Positions 29,691 to 45,711 of a stretch of 64,000 nucleotides of DNA are shown here, piece after piece. Every line of letters begins with the position of its first letter. The stretch's first letter is position 1. This DNA comes from Callipepla californica brunnescens. Taxonomy: Eukaryota > Chordata > Aves > Galliformes > Odontophoridae. The stretch spans positions 248,001 to 312,000 of the forward strand of contig JALIRH010000077.1 in assembly GCA_023055505.1 (NCBI GenBank), in the 5' to 3' direction. Under the pieces are notes generated by a model. The model did not search any database and was not told where the DNA came from. It saw only the letters and a list, made by a program, of their open reading frames with translations. The position numbers were made by a program, and so were the translations under genes.

Positions 29691-32659
29691 TGTCTGTGGG
29701 GGAGTGGTGGAGCTTCATACTTCGGAAAAAAAAAAAAAACACACACAAAAAAACCCAAAAAACTGTTCACATCATTCCTACTGCTCCATTCAGCCCTGCA
29801 AGCTGCTCAGGATGACTCTGGTAGGCAGCGATCGTGGCCAAGACATGGTGGAGGCAAAGATGTCTCTGGGAGGAAGGTTTTGTTAAAACTAGATCTCATA
29901 TAAAAGCCTGGCTCTGTCCCTCTACTCATGAGATAGCAGCTCCCGCATCTGCAAGGTCCCCAGGGAGACATATGGCCACTGCTGCAGCAGCATCGCTGTC
30001 ACAGGAATGATGCGGGGCTGGATGGGATAATACACCAAATATTACACAGTTCCTTTATGTGGATGCGAACTGAGTCTCAAAAGTCCCCATGTCTTTCACT
30101 TTTCATGTGCTAGCGTTGATTCTGTCTGATGCAAAAGAAGTTCACACTAAAATGAAGAAAGTGTAACAAAGAAAACCTGCATTTTTAGGCCTGTATCTTC
30201 CATATACCAGCAACTTAGGGCACAAGTCAAGATGCCAGCTCTCCGGATGGGGACAGGCATGACGTCACTGCAGCTTCGGCATAGCACAGGCTGGAAGGAT
30301 GAAAGTACCAGACAGAAGTGTGCTGCTCCCAAATTTTCATGGGATCCCTCAGTGACAGCAGATGGGGGGGGTCTGTGCCAACACCAAGAGTGGCTGCTGG
30401 CTAATGATGTATGTATAAAAGCGCAGCCAACTCTGCTGTCTCATCTTAGCTCTGATCTACCCCTTTCCACCACATCAACTGATTGGATTAATTGCTGTGC
30501 AGCTGGGATGAGAGGAGGGAGAACTGGGAGCAGATGAAAGCTTTTTGCTGCCTCCATTTGCCTTCACATCATTACCAACACTTTGCTGAACATTCCCTGG
30601 CTTGCTGCGTCTCCTGTGATGCTTTGTCATCTACCATCACAGCCATAGAGCGCTCACATCTCGCCACAAATAAAGGAAATGAAAATCTCATGAGAAGCCC
30701 TGCCAAACTTTGGTTTTTAAACTAACCATTACAGCCTGATCTAAACACACTGAGAAGAAAATACCAGGTTTGCTCCTGCAGCAGCTGAACAGTCATACCT
30801 GGTGCAAAAGTTCTAAGGTACTAAGGCTGAGATACCCCCATTGCTTTCAGGGAAAAATCTATTTTAAACTCCTCTGTTAGCCAATATTTTTGTAGGGGAA
30901 AAAAAAAAAAGACTTGAGGCTAAATTTGATCCCTGCAGTCTGCATATTTCAATACTGGAAGGCTGTGACTCAGTGGTCTCTGGAAACCCTCCAAGCCATG
31001 AGTAGCTCTAAGGAGGAATTAAAAACTTGAACTGCCTGTTCTCCTGAAACTTGCTTTGTACGTGCTATGGAAGAAGTAGGCCCCATCCAAGAATCATTGG
31101 CTACAACAAGTCACAGCAAGAAATGAGTGCTTATGGTAATAAAATGCTTGGTTATCTGTTAATGAGCCTTTTTACCAAATTTATGTGGAAGAATTTGCCA
31201 AATGACATGTACAATATAAAACAAGAAATCCCCAAGTACCTAGCAGGCTTCCCATCTTGGTTATCTATCCCTGGCAATATGTACAGATAACAGACTTGGA
31301 ATACTTGTTTTCCACCTCAGAATGGGAAGAACAGACTGAGCGGCATTCCCATGGGCTTTGCAGACATTTGGAAAACCTGGTGTGAACAGAGGTAATGGCC
31401 TGTTCTAGTTTGTGAAACCAGCTTAGAGATGGAAAATCTCAGGAAGATGAGACTGAAGGTTAGCCTCAGGCAGCCAGCTCATCAGAGCTCAGGGAAGAAG
31501 ATGGCCTCTTTGGTTGAGTCTCTGCTTCTGGGTCTTGTTTCACTCAACACTCTTAATCACCAGATCTGCCTTACCTCCATCCCAGATCCACACTGGGTGG
31601 AGATAGTAGACTTTTTTTCCCCCACATTTTCCTGGTTCTCAAGAGTAAAAGTTGACTGAGTCACTTAAGAAAGAGACTGAGTGAAAGGATCCTTTAAATT
31701 GAAGTAAAAGCCATCATTTTATGTTTGCTGGGACTTGGTCCTGATGCATCTCAGTGGTGTAATTTGTAGAGATCAGAAAATGAGCAGAAAGTTTATCAGA
31801 GAATGAAGTTTACGTTGCTTCTGAAAGTTGGAGCGTGTTGGCTTCTCTCAAAGGAGGAGCTTTGTGCATTCTTTGTGGCAGTGCAGATGTGGAGATTTCT
31901 ATCATGCCACATATGGCTGAAAAGCATTCAACTCCCTCTTTCTGCATGGATTATCTGGTCAGAAAATGCTCATTTACTACAACTGAATTTCTAGGAATTT
32001 GCTTGGTCAAAAACAAAAACAACAACAACAAACACCAGGATTTAGACTGAAAAGACTTTCTGCTTCTAAAGGAGGGAGTTTCTAGTTAATGAAGCAAGAG
32101 GGAAATCATCGAATTTAAGTACCAACCTGGAGAATTCAGGCTCTCAGCTGAAATATAGCAGAATCCAAGTCACATCCTTTCTCTAGCAAATACCTCCAGT
32201 TCATTTGAAGTACAACAGCCCCAACAGGAAGAATCTCATACAAGAATCTGCTGGGACTTTATAGTGCTTGGGCACAGGGAAGTCACTGACGCTTAAAATT
32301 CTAGGAAAATGCTCTTATTAGCTGCCCTGGTTCCTGTGTGTTGTGTTGTATTTATTGGTGGAAAGATAGAGGATCTTAGTTTTGCTGCAGAGCAGAGCCA
32401 TGGAATTATGTAATCACTTGGAGACACCGGGCAACACCAGGGCAGTGGGGCCAGCACGACTGCACTCCAGGCTCCTTGAGAGTGCGTCCGGGAAAAACAG
32501 CTGTCCCCAGGAACGGGGACACCCCACCACTAGGAGCTCACTTGCACAGGGACAGTATTTCCCAAGTGGCTGCTTGTGCTCTTTTCCTTGTCTGGTAGGT
32601 TTTTAAATGTCATGGATTGCTTTTAAAGGAGAAATTCTTTAGTTTGATTTTTGCTCACC
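29691..32659. other. RNLS: RNLS intron segment
   Basis: Contains the A/C-rich tract at 29725-29762, a perfect CRE octamer TGACGTCA at 30260-30267 in a locally GC-richer stretch, an A run at about 30899-30910, and a CAA/CAAAA tract at 32012-32032. No exon or transposon recognised. Confidence 0.45.
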
Positions 32660-33004
32660 TGCACACATTTGAGCAAGGTCACAATGCAATAGAAAGCACA
32701 GCAGTGACAGCAGAGCAGCAATACCCCAGGCTGCAGAGAGCATCTGCTCAAACACATCAGCCATCAGCACAAAAATAAAGGAAAGAAGTCGCTTACCTTC
32801 AGAAGGCCTCAGGTAGACAGGGAGCTCCAGAGAGATACCCTTGCCTCCATTCCCAACCCTTCACTGAGGTCTGGGAAGGGGTGGGTCCTGGCTTCACCCC
32901 TTCTGTCACTCAGGTGCACGCACCTGAGCACCCCTGCATTGGCCCTGTCTTCCCATCAGGTGCTCAACCACTCGTTCAAGCCTTGACATAGCATTTCTGC
33001 CACA
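32660..33004 (-). mobile_element. Solo LTR, second family, related to 57341-57687
   Basis: The reverse complement aligns over almost its whole length with 57341-57687. Shared blocks include 'gagcacctgatggga-gacagggccaa-cca-ggg-gctcaggtg' and 'ggccttctgaaggtaagc--cttctttcctttatttttgt'. It starts at TGTGGCAG and ends at GTGTGCA on the minus strand, giving a TG...CA element of about 345 bp. No internal retroviral sequence follows, so it looks like a solo LTR. No clear target-site duplication was found. The + strand copy elsewhere in the window precedes ERV-L-like gag sequence, which gives the likely class. Confidence 0.8.
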
Positions 33005-33168
33005 CACAGGTTACTGAAGCGTAGCACTTTCCAAAATCTGTATGTAGGTTGATGTTCCGGAAGTTGCTAGAGCAGCAAAATTTGAGTTCACTTGTGTAGG
33101 TCACGATAAAGATTTATCAAGGCAATCTGCCCTGGCTTCTGTTACCCTGCTCCTCTGAAAGAGTAAAG

Positions 33169-35410
33169 TCACAGAATCACAGAATTGTAGGGGTTGGAAG
33201 GGACCTCTAGAAATCTAGTCCAGTCCCCCTGCCAAAGCAGCTCCCTAGCCCAGGTTGCACAGGTAGGCGTCCAGGCGGCTCTTGAACAACTCCAGAGAAG
33301 GAGACTTCACCACCTCTCTGTGCAGCCTGTGCCAGTGCTCTGTCACTGCACTGTGAAGAAGTTCCCACACACATTTGTGCAGAACTTCCTATGTTTCAGT
33401 TTGTGGACATTTCCCCTTGTCCTGTCACCACACACTGCAGAAGAAGAGTCCAGCCTCATCCCTTTGCCTCCTGCTCCTTAGATATTTATAGGTGTGGATC
33501 AGATCCCTTCTGAGTCTCCTTTCCTCAAGGCTGAACAGCCCCAGATCTCTCAGCCTCTCCTCATAAGGGAGGTGTTCCATGCCCTTTATCATCTTTGTAG
33601 CCTCCACTGGACTCTTTCGAGGAGATCCCTGTCATTTTTGTACCAGGGAGCCCAGAAATGGAGACAGCACTCCAAGTGAGGCCTCACCAGGGCAGAGTAG
33701 AGGGGGAGGATCACCTCCCTCAACCTGCTGGCCACACTCTTTTTAATGCACCCCATGATTCCATTGGCATTATTGGCCATGAGAGCACACTGCTGGCTCA
33801 TAGATTCATAGATTCATAAGGTTGGAAAGGACCTACAAGATCATCTAGTCCAACCATCCTCACACCACCATCCCTACCCATCAAGCTACTAAATCAAATC
33901 CCTTAGCACCTCATCTAAACACTTCTTGAATAGCGCTAGGGACGGTGCCTCAACCACCTCCCTTGGCAGGACATTCCAGTGCCGGACCACTCTCTCAGAG
34001 AAAAAAATTTTCCTGGCCAACCTGTTGTCCACCAGGACACCCAGGTCCCTCTCTACAGAGCTCCTCTCCAGCAGGTTACCCCCCCAGCCTGTACCAGTGC
34101 ATGGGGATATTCCTCCCTAGGTGCAAGACTCTGCACTTGCTCTTTTTAACCCTCACCTGGTTCCTTTCTAACGATCTCTCCAGCCTGTCCAGGTCTTGCT
34201 GAATGGCAGCACAGCCTTCCAGCTTGTCAGCCATTCCTCCCAGCTTTTTATCATCAGCAAACTTGCCAAAGGTGGATTGTATCCCCTCATCGAGGTCATT
34301 GATGAAGATGTTGAACAGGACTGGACCCAGCACTGACCCCTGAGGAACACCACTAAGTACAGGCCTCCAACTGGACTCTGCACCACCGATCACAGCCCTC
34401 TGAGCTCAACCAGTCAGCCACTTCTCAACCCACCTCACCATCCACTCATCTATTCCACACTTCCTCAACTTTGTTATAAGGATCCTGAGGGAGACAGTGT
34501 CAAATGCCTTGCTGAAATCAAGGTAGACTACATCCACTGCTCTCCCCCCATCCACCCAGACAGTAATGACATCATAGAAGGCCACCAGGTTGGTTGAGCT
34601 CAACCTCTCCCCTGGTGAACCGATGCTGACTACTCCTGATAACTCTCTTCCAACTACGTGGAGACAGCATCCAAAACAAACTGTCCCATCACCTTTCCAG
34701 GGACATAGGTGACTCTGACTGGCCTGTACTTATGCAGATCTTCCTTCTTGCCCTTTTTGAAGATGAGTGACACTGGCTATCCTCCAGTCTTCAGGCACCT
34801 CTCTCATTCTCCAGGACCTCTCAAAGGTAATAGAGAGTGGTTCAACAGTCAGCTCTGACAACTCCATCAGCACATGTAGATGCATCCCATTGTGGCCTAT
34901 GGATTTGTGTACACTGATGTTGCCTTGATGCTCACGGACCATCTCTTCCCTCACCAAAGGGGAGCCTTCCTTTCCCTGACCCTCTTACCCCCATGGTCCA
35001 GGAGTTCTGAGGGGGAGTTCCCACAGTGAAGACAGAAGCAAAGGTGTTCAGTATCTCTGCCTACTCTGCATCCTCTGTTACCAGAACATCCCCCTCATTT
35101 TGTAGGGGACCCACATTCTCCATAGTTTTTTGTTTTTTTTTTACTGCTGACATACTTAAAAAAAGGTCTTTCTCATTATCCTTTATCTTCTTTGCCAGAT
35201 CCAATTCCAGGTTGGCTTTGGCCTTCCTCGTTACATCCCTGCAGGTCCTGACAACATTCCTATATTCTTCCCAAGTGGTTAGACTCTTTTTCCACATTTC
35301 ATGGACCTTTCTCTTCCCTTTGGGTTTATGCATGAGCTCCTTCCTCATCCACACAGCTCTCCTGCCACCCTTGCCTGATTTCATACTCACAGGGATGCAT
35401 TGATCCTGAG
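33169..35410 (-). mobile_element. CR1 LINE, about 2.2 kb, with a nested CR1
   Basis: Minus-strand CR1 with its 3' tail at 33169 (tcacagaatcacagaattg). Reading 5' to 3' on the minus strand: a C-terminal endonuclease/linker segment (35390-35061, 'HEMWKKSLTTWEEYRNVVR'), RT motifs (34957-34406, 'YLDFSKAFDTVS'), the catalytic box FADD with [11 protein letters not shown] (34393-34076), then thumb and C-terminal region (33801-33425, 'SQQCALMA', '[17 protein letters not shown]'). It is 5'-truncated and carries several frameshifts. At 33802-34014 another CR1 tail interrupts it exactly between the codons for MSQQ and the preceding VDNRLT-type segment. Confidence 0.92.
33802..34014 (-). mobile_element. 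CR1 LINE 3' end nested in the 33169-35410 CR1
   Basis: A 213 bp, 5'-truncated CR1 of a different subfamily: its tail is made of two ATGAATCT octamers (+ strand agattcat agattcat), followed by 'aaggttggaaaggacctacaagatcatctagtccaacc'. The host CR1 reads 'tgctggctca' to the left and 'ggccaacctgttgtccacc' to the right, which is continuous in undamaged CR1 copies elsewhere in this window (for example near 50560). No target-site duplication is visible, as is common for CR1. Confidence 0.88.
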
Positions 35411-35818
35411 CTTGGAAGAAGTATTGGTTTTACTTTAGTATAACAACAGTCAACCATGTAGATAGTGTTGCATGGTTAATATGCAACCCTTTATAGAGTA
35501 AGGAGATGTTTTTCACAGCAAAGCTGCAAACACTTTTCTTACTCTTGCCATTTGCCTTGGGGTTCCTCTAGGAGAAAAGTAGAGGTATTACCATTGGAAA
35601 ACTTTTACAAATTTTGCAAAAAGTCTTGATTTCTTTATTGTGTTTCTTATAAATAACTTGTATTACTGTAGTTTCTTGTGTTTCTCCAGCTGGAGGGACA
35701 GGGTGGTGCTGCACATAATTGTTTAATTATAGACTAAAGAGAGGCATAATGGGCAGCATTAAGGGAATGCAAATATTAATGAGTAATCTTTCAGAAGCAT
35801 CTCTCATCTTCATTTCAG
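35411..35818. other. RNLS: RNLS intron end, no features
   Basis: Unique AT-rich sequence ending in the exon acceptor catttcag at 35811-35818. Confidence 0.5.
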
Positions 35819-35994
35819 AGTCTCCCGAAATTGGACCCTCTGTTGTAGTTCATACAACAGTGACATTTGGAAGAGAGCATCTGGATTCAGACCCTGCAGA
35901 GATACAGCAGCTAATTCTTAGCCACCTGGAGAGCCTTGTTCCCTCCCTGCCCAAAGCAGACAGTGTCAAGTGTCAAAAATGGAGATACTCACAG
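35819..35994 (+). CDS. RNLS: RNLS (renalase) internal coding exon, second from last
   Basis: The acceptor is catttcag and the donor is cag/gtaacc. The exon completes the split Glu codon from the previous exon and then reads 58 full codons, ending in phase 0. The translation includes EIGPSVVVHTTVTFG and VKCQKWRYSQ, which correspond to the conserved renalase segment of about residues 234-292. This segment belongs to the substrate-domain side of the two-domain flavoprotein fold; that placement is family knowledge, not something the sequence shows. It is separated from the previous exon by 11.9 kb of intron, much of it LTR and CR1 sequence, and from the next by 4.1 kb. There is no sign of decay, so the exon is probably functional. 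Confidence 0.95.
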
Positions 35995-40278
<4,284 letters not shown>

Positions 40279-40420
40279 CTGTTACTGTTCACCGCTAAAC
40301 ATAGTCTAGATTTATGATGAATTTTTTTTTATGATGAATTGAATTCTAGTTTAGTATTAAAACCACTGGCTTCTGTCCTGCAAAAAATAATAAAGTAATA
40401 AAGGAAGACCTAGTGGTGTA
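40279..40420 (+). promoter_or_regulatory. RNLS: RNLS 3' UTR with poly(A) signals
   Basis: Directly after the stop, two AATAAA hexamers lie at 40389-40394 and 40397-40402, followed by A-rich and GT-containing sequence. A 13-base direct repeat (tttatgatgaatt) occurs at 40311-40323 and 40328-40340. This would give a short 3' UTR of about 140 bases. The cleavage point cannot be fixed from sequence alone, and a longer UTR using a later signal is possible. Confidence 0.6.
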
Positions 40421-43400
40421 TTGCAGTAATTACTGAAATTGGATTTAATTGAATTTTCCAGGATCTGTGCCGAGTGGTTACTTTGCTTGAAATCTCTAAT
40501 CAGAGCCAGTGAGTTCCAGCAGCTGTGCTTTCCCAGTTGGATGGCCTACTGTAGGTCTAACCATGCCTCCTAGTGTGGACAAAATGTAAAGGAGACACCG
40601 TAGATCTCTACCACCCTGCTTCTCAGCCTGCAGCTTTCTGGAGCCCTGGTTGCAGACTGGTGGAAATGCTCATTTCAAAAGATTGATGCTGCTGCAGAAA
40701 ATGATGTGCCATCAAAATAGACACTGCATTGTGGCTCTGTGCTGGACCAGGCTCCAACGTCAGGTACAGCCTTTTCCTCCTCCCAGGTTATGGAGCATTC
40801 AGGCTAATAGCATCCAGTGTGAAAGGTAGTTTAGCTGCTTTCTCTGGCAGATGCAAAAAAGGGGACATAATTGAACTGTATTCCATGATAGCATGTTGTT
40901 AAGAAACTGTGCTGACATTTCCAACTTGCAGATCACTGTTACTATAAAAACAGATCTAAAGTAAACATTTTGCTGGAAAGCAGGGTGAGTTCTAGACAGC
41001 TCTGTACTTATCTTCGTCAGAACAGGTGTAAAACTGCAGCAGCGGGTCTAGGGAAATATATAAATACACATGTGAGTGAATGAACAAGGAATATGATTTG
41101 AATTCCAAAAAAATTAATTGAAAGCAAGTGTACTTGTGTCAAAAATACTACCTGTCACAGTTTCAAGTATTTCTAAGCTACTAAACAATGTTTCTGGGAA
41201 GTCAGTTTTAAGATTGCTTAGTAATTAACCAAGAAACCTTTTATTCTATGTACGAATTTAGCTTGCCCATTCTCCTAAACCACGTCATAAATTTAGAACT
41301 TCTATGTACTAACAGCAATAAAAACAAACAAACAATCAAACAAACAAACAGACAGACAGACAAACAGTTTTCCACAGGCAGAATTTTAACCACGCATCCA
41401 TTAAAGAATTCCAATTCTGCCTCTTCCTTAAATCCCCTAATTTCACAGAAATCTGACATCCTGCATTCACAGGCAACTGAACACAGTAGTTTAATGCTGC
41501 TTTTGACCATTTCTAATGGAGCATTTTAAGTGAAACCAAAAATTTTAAAACTTAATTTTTAAAACATCTTTGAAAGATATTTTATGCCATCAGCTGTATT
41601 CATTTATTTTTTTCTTCTTTTCTGGAGCAGTCAATTTTAAAACTAAATGTTATTGTCTGCTCCAATCAGCTCTGTACCCATAGGTTTCCTTCACTGAATG
41701 GTAAGCATGTATGCATACAGGTCTTCCACAGGGACACCTGAATTCCTGTTTCCCAAGGGGAGTGGTAGCCATTCCACGTGGCCCTGGAATAAACTAACCT
41801 GTTGACGAATTTAGTATTGGTTTGATCTAGCTCAAATGCAACCAAAGTCCAAGCTGAAGCAAAATCTGATATTGCAATGTTGGAAAACCTAGATTAAAAA
41901 AAAAAACAAAAACAAAAGCATCTAGCCTCACTTTTCATATTTGCTTTTCAGCTTCCATCCAAGTGTCCTCCAAGAAATCAGTCCCCAGAGGAGAAGTGTT
42001 TCTTCTGTGATGCTGAACCATACACAACAGTATCCCACTGGGTGGTCAGTTTACTCAGAAGTTGCCATCATGACAGTGGGGAGCACCATTGCTGGACCAA
42101 TTTGCTGGCTTATGGGGCTCTATCCAATCAATCGTTCTCTATCCAAACTCTGCCTTAGTGTACGGAGAAGGATGTGGGAATGAAGTCAGTTGTTTCCCTA
42201 CAGGGGTGAAGGAGCTGCTTGAGTTTTACCAGATAGCTTGGATATGCTGTTCCTTTGCCTTCTCTTTGCTCTTTCTGTCCCTTTCTTCAAAGCTGGATTT
42301 TGCATTAAAGCACACTAACATTTGCATTTCCTTTCCCTTCTTCAATTTTGAATGGTACCAAACCACTGAAAAGCCAAATGCGTAACTGTCCTGAAAAGCA
42401 TGTGGTATGCAGAAAACAGAAAATGAGACACCTTTGACATAACACTATGTTGTCTCTGTAGCTGCCTTGCAGACAGGCATCGTCCAGAGAGTTATGATGC
42501 CCGACATCAGAAGCAGACCTAAGTACTGCAAATGGCAGAAAAGCAGAGCTACCTTTGACCCCAACCATTCAGCAGTCCTTCAGGTTTGCTCTTTGTTATA
42601 CCTCAGAATACCTGGTAATCACAGATTCTGAGATTTTAAGGCCAGAATTTTGATCAAACTTGAATCATGATAAATCTCAAATGCTAAGTTCTCCCATCAT
42701 TCCCAGTATCATGACAGTTTATCAGAATGCCTCTTTCCTGTCGTTTCCTCACACATTCAGTCAATTTAAACAGTGTGACGTGTTTTTTTTAAGATGGAGT
42801 ATTAAGTGCTCATGGACACATTCCATTGCAGGAAATCCCCAGCATGGAACAGCTTGGGCTTCCTGTAGCAATGTCTAGTTTCCTACATGCAAGCAGGGAG
42901 ATGACGTGGTTGGCTTTCCCACATGAGGTGAGTAGTGAGTGGTGATGCTTCAAAGAGGCCACTGTTCGCATCCAAAGGGATAGATGCAGCAGACTTGTCT
43001 GGTGGATTTCCTCAGCCTTGCTCAGGAGGAGGTAATTTCTGGTTAACTGGCAGATCTATTAATTATGAGCCATATCTCCCTGTTACCAGACACAGACAGT
43101 GGCTGTGCATGATCTCCTGGATATCATGAGATACATCTAATGCCCAGAGACTTCAGCTGAATTAAAGCGTTTCAGCTCTCAAATGACTACATTATTGTCT
43201 TCCTCATCACAAGGAAAGATGGGGCCATAAATGCTCAAAGCATTTTAACTCATAGTTAACTTGCACCCAATGACCATCCCTTGGCTGAGTTCATTATTCC
43301 CTGACTGAGCCCATCACAGTCACAAAGCTCATCTCCAAAAAGTGTGTCTAATGGCATCTTTGTAGAGCTCCCTTTACTCTCAGCTTTACAACCATCCTGA

Positions 43401-43449
43401 TATTTATTGGATAAGCAACACGGCCAGGCATAAAACCATGACAATAATA
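40421..43449. other. Downstream flank of RNLS
   Basis: Unique sequence with a CAAA/CAGA microsatellite at 41320-41366. No exon, CpG island or mobile element was recognised. Confidence 0.5.
41320..41366. repeat. (CAAA)n(CAGA)n microsatellite
   Basis: A compound tetranucleotide array: CAAA units with one TCAA interruption, then about four CAGA units, then CAAA again. Confidence 0.9.
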
Positions 43450-45651
43450 TTTAGGCGGTTCCTGCAATGCACTGATGATAACTTTTTGACACAGGTGGTA
43501 GGAGCCAATGAGGAGAGGTGTGCTACTTCACTTTGCTTTTTCCAACAAGGAGGGGTTGGTCAGGGATGCGAAGGCTGGGGAAGTTTGAGATGCAGTGATA
43601 ATGAGATGGTGGAGTTCAAAATCCAGAAGAAGCAAAGCAATAAGTAGAATTGCTACCCTGGACATCAAGAGATCCAAATACCTACTTGGAGGCATTGTAT
43701 GGGCTAGAGTGTTAGAAGGTAAGGGGGTCCATAAGAGCTGACTGGCACTTAAACACCATTTCTTCCAAGCTCAAAATTGGTGCATCCCTAAGAGAAAGAA
43801 GTCAGTGAAAGATGGCAAGAAACCCATGTGGATGAGAAAGGAAGTAATGAATAAATGGTGAGGAAAGAAAAAGGTCCATAAAATGTGGAAAAAGGGCCTG
43901 ACCACTTGGAAAGAATATAGGAATGTTGTCAGGGCCTGTAGGGATGCAACAAGGAAGGCTAAGGCCCTCTTGGAATTAAACCTTGTAAAGGAGCTAAGGG
44001 ATATAAAGAAAGGGTTTTTTAAGTATTTCAACAGTAAAAGGAAGACTAGGGAAAACGTGGGTTCCCTACTAAATGAGATGGGTGCCCTGGGGACTCTGAG
44101 AAGGCAGAGATTCTGAATGCCTTCTTTGTTTCAGTCTTTAATGCTATAATTAGTCCTCAGGAATCCCAGACTCTGAAGGTAAGAGAGAGAGTCTTGGTAA
44201 AGGAAGACTTTCCATTGGTTGAGATGGATCTGGTCAGAGAGCATCTAGTCAAAATCAATGCACACAAATCCATGGGCCTCAATGGGATGCACCCAATATG
44301 GTGAGAGAACTGGCAGAGGTGATTGCTGAACTGTTCTCTATCATCTTTGAAAGGTCCTGGCAAATAGGATTGGTGCCTGAAGGTTGGAGGATAGCCAGTG
44401 TCACTCCAGTCTTCAAAAAGGACAAGGAAGGAGGATCCAGGAAACTACAGGCCAGTCAGCCTTACTTCTGTCCCTGGAAATGTGATAGAAAAGCTTGTTC
44501 TGGATGCCATCTCCAAGCAATTGGAAGAGAAGAAAGTTATTAGGAGTAGTCAACATGAATTCTCCAAGGGGGATATTATGTTTGGGTATGTCTGGATACT
44601 ATGGGTAGATGGGTGTGAGCAGAGGATGTTGTGTACTTTGACTTCCGCAAGGCTCTTGACATCATCTCCCAGAACCTCCATGTTGTGAAACTTAGAAAAT
44701 GTGGGGTAGGTGAGTGGATGGTGAGGTTGTTTGAGAACTGGCTGACTGGTGGAGCTCAGGTGTTGTCATCAGTGGTGCAGTCTGGTTGGAGGTCTGCAAC
44801 TTATGGCATTCTCCAGGGTGCTGGGTCCAGTCTTGTTCAACATCTTCATCAATGACCTGGATGAGAGGATAGAGTCCACCCTTAGCAAGTTTGCTGATGA
44901 TACAAATCTGGGAGGAGTGGCTGATACACTGGAAGGCTATGCTACCATTCAACAAGATCTGGACAGACTAGAGAGCTGGGCAGGGAGGAACCTGATGAAA
45001 TTTAATGAGAGCAAGGGTAGACTCTTGCACATGGGGAGGAATAACTACTACATTCATCAGTACAGATAAGGGGCTGACCTGCAGAGAAGGACATGGGGGT
45101 TTTGGGGGACAACAGTTTCACCATGAGCCAGCAGGGTGCCCTTGTGGACAAAAAGGCCAATAGCATCATTAAAAAGAGAGTGGCTGGTATGTCAAAGGAG
45201 ATTATCCTTCTCCTCTGCTCTGACCTGATGAGGTCACATTTAGACTACTGCGTCTAGTTCTGGGCTCCCCAGTTCAAAGACAGGGAACTCGTAGAAGGAG
45301 TCCAGTAGAGGGCCACAAAGATGATGAACGGCCTGGAGCATCTCCTGTATGAGGAAAAGCTGAGTAACCTGGGTCCGTTCGATGTGGGGAAAAGAAGACT
45401 GAGGGGGAGATCTGATAAATATTTATAAATTTCTAAAGGGAGGAGGGAGGCAAATGGATGAGGCCAGGCTCTTCTTGGTGATGTATACCAATAGGACAAG
45501 GAGCAACAGCCTAGAACTTGAGCATGGGAAGTTCTATAATAATGTGTGGAAGAACTACATTACAGTAATGGTGATAGGGCACTGGGACAGGCTGCCCAGG
45601 GACGTTGTGGAGTCTCCTTCTATGGAGATATTCAAGACCTGAATGCCTACC
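43450..45651 (+). mobile_element. CR1 LINE, 5' part of a copy split by a provirus
   Basis: Sense-strand CR1 starting within the endonuclease C-terminal part ('LQCTDDNFLTQVV' at about 43457) and running through linker ('WKKGLTTWKEYRNVVR', 43883-44116), RT N-terminal region ('SLTSVPGNVIEKLVLDAISKQLEEKKVIRSSQHEF', 44457-44560, in pieces), 'YFDFRKALDIIS' and the catalytic FADD box (about 44890). Several frameshifts and a lost fingers segment make it non-functional. It stops at 45651, where a provirus begins; its last 100 bp resume at 48545. Confidence 0.9.
45647..45651. repeat. Target-site duplication CTACC, left copy
   Basis: CTACC immediately precedes the provirus LTR stub; the identical pentamer follows the complete LTR at 48545-48549. 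In unbroken CR1 copies (for example near 51102) the site is a single 'gcctacctg'. Confidence 0.9.
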
Positions 45652-45711
45652 TGTCAACGGTTTACCGGGCTGGATCGGCCCGGTTCCGTGACAACTGGTG
45701 CGGGGGACCCA
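45652..45711 (-). repeat. 3' LTR stub of the provirus
   Basis: The 60 bases match the first 60 bases (+ strand) of the complete LTR at 47971 with three differences, all transitions. At 45712 the sequence jumps directly into pol, so the rest of the 3' LTR and everything between pol and the LTR was lost in one deletion. The LTR end and flanking CTACC are intact. Confidence 0.9.

Noticed and set aside
35026..35403. 125-codon + strand frame and similar + strand frames over 33.2-35.4 kb.
   Set aside because: They are antisense shadows of the minus-strand CR1 ORF2.
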